Positions 15,268 through 20,267 of a DNA stretch of 20,267 bases are shown in pieces. The position numbers were made by a program, and so were the translations under genes. Location of the stretch: assembly GCA_964632135.1 (NCBI GenBank), contig CAZWEI010000016.1:1-20267 (forward strand), read 5' to 3'. Source of the DNA: JBFMAP01 sp964632135. GTDB taxonomy: Archaea; Micrarchaeota; Micrarchaeia; Burarchaeales; JBFMAP01. How positions within the stretch are numbered: position 1 is the first letter of the stretch; every line of letters begins with the position of its first letter. The notes beneath the pieces are model-generated. The model had not been told where the DNA came from and searched no databases. It worked only from the letters and a program-made list of their open reading frames with translations.

Positions 15268-18072
15268 TTATTTTCTTTCGCCATACTCCTTTCTGAATTC
15301 CAGATATTCCTCAAGTTGGCGCGCGGTTATTGACGGCCTTCTTTCGCCCAGAATTTCCTCGAAGTCGCGCGCATTGAGAACAGGCTCGTGCTCACCGGTC
15401 AGTCTTCTTCTCACGAGCCTCATCTTCGCCTCCTGACAGATCGACGCTAGGTCGGCGCCGCTGAAACCCTCCGCCCTCTTCGCGATTTTCTTCAAATCAA
15501 CGCCGTCGGCGATCGGGATGTTCTCGAGGTTGAGCGCGAGTATCCTCTCGCGCACCTCTGCGTTCGGGGGCGGGATGAAAACAATCTTGTCGAATCTTCC
15601 TGGCCTCATGAGCGCCTTGTCAACGCTGTCTGGCCTGTTCGTCGCGCCGATGAGTACGACCTTCTTCAACTCCTTCACGCCGTCCAACTCGGTTAACAAT
15701 TGTGAAACGACGTTTTCCACGAGTTGCGAACTCGTGCTGTCCCTGCTGGGCGCGATCGCCTCAATCTCGTCCATGAAAATCACGGATGGCGCGCGCTCCC
15801 TCGCGCGGTTGAACGTCTCCTTTACCAGTTGGACCGCGCCCTCGTAGCCCTTTTTCAGCAAATCGGCGCCGCTCAGCGTTATGAACGTCACCTTCAATTC
15901 GTTCGCAGCCGCGCGCACAATCAGCGTCTTCCCGCATCCCGGAGGGCCGAAGAGAAGGACTCCCTTGCTCGGCTTCACCTTGTACTGCTTTATCAAATCC
16001 TCGTGGAGAAGCGGAATCTCAATCGCCTCTATGAGCGCCTTCTTCACGCTCTCGAGGCCGGCGACGTCATCCCATCCGACCTTTCCAATCTTCTCCTCGC
16101 GCACCTCAGTCCCCACTGCGCGCCTCTCGTAATCAAGCCTGAACTGCTCGTACTCCTCCAACTTCGCGAGGGACACGCTCGGCTTGATATCGTCGATGCA
16201 GTCGACGAAGTGGCTCATCGTGACAGGCACGACCATGTTCGCGACAGATGCGTCCCGCGCGGCCTTTCGCGCAGCCTCTGTGCAAATATTCTGAATGTCC
16301 GCGCCGGAATACCTCTCCGTCATCTCGGCGAGTTTGTTGAAATCAACGTCGTCGGCGACCGGCATGTTCTTCGTATGAATGAGGAAAATCTCGAGGCGTG
16401 CGCGCTTGTCAGGAAGCGGCATGTAAATTATCTTGTCGAACCTGCCCGGGCGGAGGAGCGCGTGGTCGAGTTGGTTGGGCACGTTCGTCGCGCCGATCAT
16501 TATGACGTTCTTCTCGGTTTTGAAACCATCAATTTCAGAAAGCAACAGGCTCAGCACGCGCGGGGCGACGTCGTCAGCGGTGTACGCGTCCCTGCTTTTT
16601 CCAATCGAGTCAATCTCATCGAAAAAGAGAACACAGGGACTCGCCTTCCTCGCAACCTTAAACAGCTCCGTTATATTCTTCTCGCTCTCCCCGTACCACT
16701 CCGAGAGGAGGTCGCTGCACTTCACGTAATAGAACCCAATCTCCAACTCTTTTGCAAGCGCGCGCATCAGCATCGTCTTGCCCGTACCCGGCGGACCGAA
16801 GAGAAGAATTCCTTTCGGCGGCTTTATCCCGTAAACATTGCTCAAATCGCGCCTGCGGATGGGCCAGACAATCGCCTCCTGGAGTTCCTGCTTCGTGCTC
16901 TCGTACCCGCCCACATCGCTGAGAGACTCAGTGCCTGCGGACGTGCTCAAATCCTGAAGGCCGAACTTTCCGAACTGCGCTGCCTTCTCAGCCTTGCCTA
17001 CGGCAATCTCGCGACTGAGGTTTATTTTCGCGTACTCGAGAAGGCCCGCGAGAAATACCGAAAACACGATATATGCGAAAACTATCGGGTTGAAGGACGC
17101 CTCTGAAACCATGCACGCGACGAAATAACCAACCGGAATCAGCACGAACGAGAAGCTCGCGATGAGGTTTCTCCTCGGATGGCGGGTTCTCCCAGAAATG
17201 AAGGGGACGAGAAACACGGCAGCGCACCAGAAGAAAATTTGTATGAGCGCGGAGTCGTAGAACAGCAGTCTGATTATCGCATTGAAGACGGCGCCCAGCG
17301 CCTCGTTCATGTACTTTATCGTGTCGCCAGAAAGAAGCGAGCCGAACGAGTTCGTGGTTGCCTCGAGCATCTGGTTGAACCCCTGGGGCGCCGGCCTGTC
17401 GCTCCTCTGAAGGTGCGAGAACCCGGGCCTCATCTCGAAAAGCGAGACGTCCTTCCTTATGGGCATGAACGCGCCGTTGTCCTGCGCGTATTCGCTAGGC
17501 GAGGAGCACGCGCTCAGCCCCTCCCTGCACGCGTCCGTGTGCCACACCGCCGAGAGAAGGAGTACGACGAAGACGCACGGGAGAGTTAGTTGTATGCTGT
17601 GCTTCGAGCCGAGAAGGAGCGCAGAAAGCATGAGCAATGGAATAACAATTCCAGCGAGAAACGGAACGCTCGTGAAGGGCGCGAGTATGAGAATCATCAG
17701 CGCGGAGATGATGTGCCAACTGGTGAACGTGTAGAACATCGTTATTGCCATAACGAGCATGTAAACCCACGCGAGCACAGGAGACTGGTACGCGATCGCT
17801 GGGAACGCGAGCAGGACCCCCAGCAGCGTGCCGAGCGGCGCGAACTTGTACGCTATGAGCCCCAGCCCCGCGAGAATTATTGGGAGAAGCCACCAGGGAT
17901 AAAAGTTGAATGAAGTTAAAAGGAAAAGCGCGCCAAGCATAACAAGGAGCGCGTTCGCGAGGCTCGGGTCGTGCTCCATGTCCTTCAATAGTGATTTAAC
18001 GCGCTCGCCCTTGAGTGAGCGCGCGCCGGTCCCCTTCTTTCTCCTCCCATCTTCCGCGCCGCGAACAGCCAT
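15268..18072 (-). CDS. Membrane-anchored tandem AAA ATPase (Cdc48/p97-like)
   Basis: 934 aa from this start. Residues about 38-175 form several membrane helices, 178-260 a probable external loop, then three more helices (about 262-292, 302-325, 328-348). Two AAA modules follow. D1: Walker A GPPGTGKT 426-433, pore loop WYGES 459-463, Walker B LFFDEID 482-488, sensor GATN, arginine-finger segment RPGRFD 541-546. D2: Walker A GPPGCGKT 709-716, Walker B IFMDEIE 765-771, GATNRP, RPGRFD 823-828. Both ATP sites look intact. The AAA part is closest to archaeal Cdc48/VAT, but the Cdc48 N domain is replaced by membrane segments and there is no protease domain, so it probably extracts or unfolds membrane or surface proteins. 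ATG 18132 is open too, but the TATA box (18105-18114) would then be coding; ATG 18072 fits. Confidence 0.88.
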   Translation of the reverse strand: MAVRGAEDGRRKKGTGARSLKGERVKSLLKDMEHDPSLANALLVMLGALFLLTSFNFYPWWLLPIILAGLGLIAYKFAPLGTLLGVLLAFPAIAYQSPVLAWVYMLVMAITMFYTFTSWHIISALMILILAPFTSVPFLAGIVIPLLMLSALLLGSKHSIQLTLPCVFVVLLLSAVWHTDACREGLSACSSPSEYAQDNGAFMPIRKDVSLFEMRPGFSHLQRSDRPAPQGFNQMLEATTNSFGSLLSGDTIKYMNEALGAVFNAIIRLLFYDSALIQIFFWCAAVFLVPFISGRTRHPRRNLIASFSFVLIPVGYFVACMVSEASFNPIVFAYIVFSVFLAGLLEYAKINLSREIAVGKAEKAAQFGKFGLQDLSTSAGTESLSDVGGYESTKQELQEAIVWPIRRRDLSNVYGIKPPKGILLFGPPGTGKTMLMRALAKELEIGFYYVKCSDLLSEWYGESEKNITELFKVARKASPCVLFFDEIDSIGKSRDAYTADDVAPRVLSLLLSEIDGFKTEKNVIMIGATNVPNQLDHALLRPGRFDKIIYMPLPDKRARLEIFLIHTKNMPVADDVDFNKLAEMTERYSGADIQNICTEAARKAARDASVANMVVPVTMSHFVDCIDDIKPSVSLAKLEEYEQFRLDYERRAVGTEVREEKIGKVGWDDVAGLESVKKALIEAIEIPLLHEDLIKQYKVKPSKGVLLFGPPGCGKTLIVRAAANELKVTFITLSGADLLKKGYEGAVQLVKETFNRARERAPSVIFMDEIEAIAPSRDSTSSQLVENVVSQLLTELDGVKELKKVVLIGATNRPDSVDKALMRPGRFDKIVFIPPPNAEVRERILALNLENIPIADGVDLKKIAKRAEGFSGADLASICQEAKMRLVRRRLTGEHEPVLNARDFEEILGERRPSITARQLEEYLEFRKEYGERK

Positions 18073-18104
18073 AATATCCACTAAATAATATACTATCCAC
18101 GGGG

Positions 18105-18129
18105 TATTTAAAAACGTTCGCGAAACTCG
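18105..18129 (-). promoter_or_regulatory. Promoter of the AAA ATPase gene
   Basis: TTTTTAAATA on the minus strand (18114-18105) is centred about 37 nt before ATG 18072, predicting transcription from about 18083 and an 11-nt leader. The TATA and its upstream flank nearly repeat the sequence at 18603-18628. Confidence 0.6.
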
Positions 18130-18157
18130 CATGCGGCACGCACAACAATTTGCTCAA

Positions 18158-18565
18158 CTACGGAGGACACAACGAAGGAGTAAAATTAATCTCATACGTT
18201 TTGCCAGGCTCGGCGATGAGGTTCTTCCACGCGCACGCGCCACCGATTGTTCCGATGGTCAAATTGCCCGTTCCGTTCAGATAAAAATTGACAGAATAAT
18301 CTCCATCAAAGCCAACCCATTTAATGCTCGTTTCGGTTATTTTTTCTCCGTAAGGCGCGCCATAGCCCAGCGCAGATTGTTTATAATAACTGACAACTAT
18401 CGCTTTGGGGCTTTCGCCTGCGAGCGGGTCCATCTTTACTGCGCCGTATATCGTAACTTTGTTTTGATTCTGTTTCGTTTCATTCTTTCCATTGCCCGAA
18501 CTGCCGCCAGTGCATCCAAAAATAATAAGAGCGCACACCATACAAACGAAGAGAATTTTTTTCAT
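18158..18565 (-). CDS. Small lipoprotein of unknown function
   Basis: 135 aa. A classic lipoprotein signal: MKKILFVCMVCALIIFG then Cys18, followed by a Gly/Ser/Asn linker (TGGSSGNGKNET), so the mature protein is probably lipid-anchored on the outer face of the membrane. The rest (about 37-135) looks like a small beta-rich domain, with VTIYGAVK at the start, SVNFYLNGTGNLTIGTIGG, and two cysteines in GACAWKN and SLCPP that could bond. No family recognised. The frame stays open upstream, but those residues have no signal-peptide pattern and would place the promoter inside the gene; ATG 18565 gives a proper signal peptide and a leader of about 15 nt. The gene lies just upstream of the AAA gene but each has its own TATA box. 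Confidence 0.75.
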   Translation of the reverse strand: MKKILFVCMVCALIIFGCTGGSSGNGKNETKQNQNKVTIYGAVKMDPLAGESPKAIVVSYYKQSALGYGAPYGEKITETSIKWVGFDGDYSVNFYLNGTGNLTIGTIGGACAWKNLIAEPGKTYEINFTPSLCPP

Positions 18566-18602
18566 CTGATTCGCCCGAATTAATAAATAAAATATCACAA
18601 GG

Positions 18603-18628
18603 CATTTAAAAACGTTCTTGAAAACTCG
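18603..18628 (-). promoter_or_regulatory. Promoter of the lipoprotein gene
   Basis: TTTAAATG on the minus strand, centred near 18607, predicts transcription from about 18581, 15 nt before the ATG at 18565. It shares 14 identical bases (ATTTAAAAACGTTC on the + strand) plus GAAA and CTCG with the AAA gene promoter. Confidence 0.6.
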
Positions 18629-18662
18629 TTTTTGACAGCGCGCGCCTCGGTCGGAAATGGAA

Positions 18663-18716
18663 AGGGATATAAAGGAGAATCTGCATAAAATAATATTTAT
18701 TCTACGAGGTGGTTTC
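18663..18716 (+). promoter_or_regulatory. TATA box and ribosome-binding site of the receiver-like gene
   Basis: GATATAAAGG (about 18665-18674) suits a TATA box with transcription from about 18695, and GAGGTGG (18706-18712) stands 4 nt before ATG 18717. Together they fix the start and show that this broken gene still has good expression signals. Confidence 0.5.
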
Positions 18717-19237
18717 ATGGCTGAATTAAAAGTACTCTTCGTTGGCGGTGATGACGACTACAAGCTTATTAAAGACGGGTGTATCAACGACCTTGTGCGG
18801 CACGAGCGGAATGTAACGCACGCATACACCGTATCTCAATTCCAAAAAGAAATAAAAGAGAGAGGAACATCATACGACCTTGTTATCGCCTGCGTTGTAT
18901 TTGATTTTGCGAAATTAATGAGAGATACATTTCCTCTATCCACGACCTAATTGGAAACCTTCCAATCGTTGCTTTCTACCATCCCTATGGACTAACTGAA
19001 AGGAGAGTAAAGAATCTCGGCGTCGACTTGGTTTTTGATATATCAATCTTGAAGCAGCAACCCAAAGAAGTTAAAAAAGCTATAGACGAACTGATAGCGT
19101 CGGTAACCAAAGACTCAATAAAAACATCCGGAAGAGGTTTGGAGGATACAAAAAAAGTTCGCGCGTATATGCGCGGTCCTCGGAATAGAACCAACTGGCA
19201 TTTTAAGAAGCCAACTCAAAATGAACTGCCGATATAA
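18717..19237 (+). pseudogene. Receiver-like (Rossmann-type) protein gene with a frameshift
   Basis: The first frame gives MAELKVLFVGGDDDYKLI and reads to a stop at 18948. From about 18911 the adjacent frame continues sensibly as ISSIHDLIGNLPIVAFYHPY, then LTERRVKNLGVDLVFDIS and a helical, basic tail to the stop at 19237. Joined near 18911-18930, the product would be about 172 aa with the alternating strands and helices of a response-regulator receiver-like fold (KVLFVGG, YDLVIACVVFD, LPIVAFYHP, VDLVFD), but without a clear phospho-acceptor aspartate triad. The shift equals one missing base; no standard slippery heptamer is seen at the junction. It may be a real mutation, a sequencing error, or less likely programmed. 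By eye the gene is A/T-richer than its surroundings. Function unknown. Confidence 0.6.
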
Positions 19238-19241
19238 AAGT

Positions 19242-19838
19242 TCAAAACGAGACACGCCTGAAAAATTTCAAACCGCCAACGCGCCCGTTTCTTATCCTTC
19301 CCTTCGCGAGGAGCGCGAGCCCCTTCTTCTTCATCCGGTGCGCGAACTCGCTCGTGAGATACACGCGCTCATCCTCTGGATCGTATATCTCGAAGTGGTG
19401 GCGCACGCAAACTTTTCTGAAAATCCTTCCTCGTCTGTCCTCGCAAACAAAAACAACAAGTCTGCTTCCCACCGGATGCTCGCGCGCATACGCAAGCGCC
19501 TTCTTGTAACCCGCGCTTTTCTCAACCCCGGGCGCGCGGAGTATTTTTTCAATTCTACTTTTGAGTTTCTCATTCGTGGGCGCGTGTTTAACCGCAGTAA
19601 ATTTTATCTCTTTCAAACCTTTTCTTATCAGCGCGCGCGTGCCTCTCAGGCGTTCGACTATCCTTTCCTCTATTTTCATCTCCTTTACTGAATCTTTCAG
19701 CAGCGAGTTTATGTCCACGAGTATGCCCTTGCTCCTTTTCTTTATTCTCTGCAACTCGCCCTTCAGCTTGCCGACCTCGCCGGCGAGCTCGTGTTTGCGC
19801 GTTTTGTTTTTTTGTTTTGTTTTATTTTTTCTTTTCAT
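19242..19838 (-). CDS. Basic coiled-coil hypothetical protein
   Basis: 198 aa, not recognised. The N-terminal 16 residues are almost all Lys, Arg, Asn, Thr and Gln (MKRKNKTKQKNKTRKH), followed by a helical, heptad-like region to about residue 100, with a further helix before residue 125. The C-terminal part (about 125-198) appears to be a compact beta-rich domain: SRLVVFVCEDRRGR, KVCVRHHFEIYDP, VYLTSEFAHRMKKKG. No signal peptide or membrane segment. High positive charge suggests nucleic-acid or ribosome binding, but this is only a guess. TTG 19850 would add four residues; ATG 19838 is preferred, although its ribosome-binding site is weak. It is convergent with the frameshifted gene, 4 nt apart, and may belong to the same transcript as the small gene at 19883. 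Confidence 0.7.
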   Translation of the reverse strand: MKRKNKTKQKNKTRKHELAGEVGKLKGELQRIKKRSKGILVDINSLLKDSVKEMKIEERIVERLRGTRALIRKGLKEIKFTAVKHAPTNEKLKSRIEKILRAPGVEKSAGYKKALAYAREHPVGSRLVVFVCEDRRGRIFRKVCVRHHFEIYDPEDERVYLTSEFAHRMKKKGLALLAKGRIRNGRVGGLKFFRRVSF

Positions 19839-19882
19839 GCGAACGCCCAACGTCTGCTAACGCTACGCCCTGCACCGCGCGC

Positions 19883-20158
19883 TCAGCTGCAGACTTCGAT
19901 GATGTCCGCGCGCACCTGCTCGGTGTTCCCCTTTATCGCCCGCACTTTTCCGGCTGCGGTCTTCTCGCCGATAAACTCAAGCCAGGGCGAAAAGTGCCCG
20001 CTGTTCGCGTGGTACAGCACGCTCGTGAGCGGCACCTGCTTGATGAGGCTCACGAACTCGGCGGCGTTCCTCGCGCGTCCGACTTCCCTTCCCTCTGGGG
20101 TCTTGAAAACGAACTCCCTTCCAGGGGGCGCGTTCTTAACTCCTTTCCTTCTCGGCAT
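19883..20158 (-). CDS. Small hypothetical protein, DUF5752-like pattern
   Basis: 91 aa. One compact domain: REFVFKTPEGREVGRARNAA, then EFVSLIKQVPLTSVLYHAN, then GHFSPWLEFIGE with His50, His55, Phe56 and Trp59. The order F-x-F...G, an E-F-x-x-x-I helix, H, then F-x-x-W recalls the short archaeal domain known as DUF5752; I make that link from memory and only tentatively. No signal peptide. ATG 20158 is chosen because GAGGTGGG lies a few nt upstream; ATG 20194 would extend into low-quality sequence and overlap the upstream gene. The gene follows another frame on the same strand ending at 20195, so both are probably co-transcribed. Confidence 0.7.
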   Translation of the reverse strand: MPRRKGVKNAPPGREFVFKTPEGREVGRARNAAEFVSLIKQVPLTSVLYHANSGHFSPWLEFIGEKTAAGKVRAIKGNTEQVRADIIEVCS

Positions 20159-20194
20159 TTTCCCACCTCTTTGGTTTTCATTATTTTTAATCAT

Positions 20195-20267
20195 TCATCC
20201 ATGTCCGTTGCTTATCCTGTTCTTGAAATCCTGAAGTATGTTCATGTAATTGATGAAGCCGTCGTAC
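20195..20267 (-). CDS. C-terminal end of a gene running out of the window
   Basis: On the minus strand the frame ending at the TGA (20197-20195) reads YDGFINYMNILQDFKNRISN and GHG, then stops 36 nt before the next start. The residue pattern (amphipathic helix with regular hydrophobics) looks like true protein, unlike the other two frames. Only 23-24 residues are visible, so no family can be named. Confidence 0.4.
   Translation of the reverse strand, partial: YDGFINYMNILQDFKNRISNGHG

Noticed and set aside
15724..17106. A 460-codon open frame on the + strand opposite the AAA ATPase
   Set aside because: It lies wholly antisense to a well-supported gene; such frames arise from G/C-rich codon use and the translation has no recognisable motif.
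18073..18132. A 20-residue N-terminal extension of the AAA ATPase from ATG 18132
   Set aside because: It would put the clear TATA box at 18105-18114 inside the coding region; the start at 18072 has the right promoter distance.
18566..18718. A 51-residue N-terminal extension of the lipoprotein
   Set aside because: It destroys the lipoprotein signal peptide and covers the promoter region.
18902..18930. Programmed -1 frameshifting in the receiver-like gene
   Set aside because: No X-XXY-YYZ slippery heptamer in the zero frame and no obvious downstream structure; mutation or sequence error is simpler.

Overview
The window reads as archaeal chromosome. It carries an archaeal class-1 release factor (aRF1), a methanococcal-type S-layer protein, a Cdc48-like tandem AAA ATPase, GAGGTGG-type ribosome-binding sites and TATA-box promoters, two of which sit at the distance expected for leaderless mRNAs. 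GTG starts are common and the genes are tightly packed. A DPANN-like lineage (for example near Diapherotrites or Micrarchaeota) is plausible, but this is inferred from gene content and no marker in the window fixes it.

Left part (1-6040). A class V aminotransferase that runs in from outside the window, a short D-3-phosphoglycerate dehydrogenase (serA) and seryl-tRNA synthetase (serS) form a tight + strand block linking serine synthesis to serine charging. Facing it is a 427-aa protein whose N-terminus carries a beta-carbonic-anhydrase-like CxDxR motif. Directly divergent from that gene lies a true beta-carbonic anhydrase, followed by aRF1.

Middle part (6026-9374, minus strand). nadB, nadA and a stand-alone ADP-dependent NAD(P)H-hydrate dehydratase form an operon: two steps from aspartate to quinolinate plus a repair enzyme for hydrated NAD(P)H. 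nadB carries an A/T-rich linker insertion made of two back-to-back palindromes.

Envelope part (9429-14907, minus strand). A large S-layer protein gene is followed, after a T-rich terminator, by a separately promoted pair of exported or membrane proteins. These two share a four-cysteine extracytoplasmic domain that I do not recognise as a named family. The S-layer gene has a leader of about 158 nt with an 18-bp bulged hairpin and a possible pseudoknot just upstream of the ribosome-binding site.

Right part (15268-20267). A tandem AAA ATPase has a polytopic membrane region where Cdc48 normally has its N domain. Next come a small lipoprotein gene whose promoter closely resembles that of the AAA gene, a frameshifted receiver-like gene, a basic coiled-coil hypothetical protein, a 91-aa hypothetical protein, and the tail of one more gene at the window edge. 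I saw no tRNA, rRNA, CRISPR array, insertion sequence or integrase.
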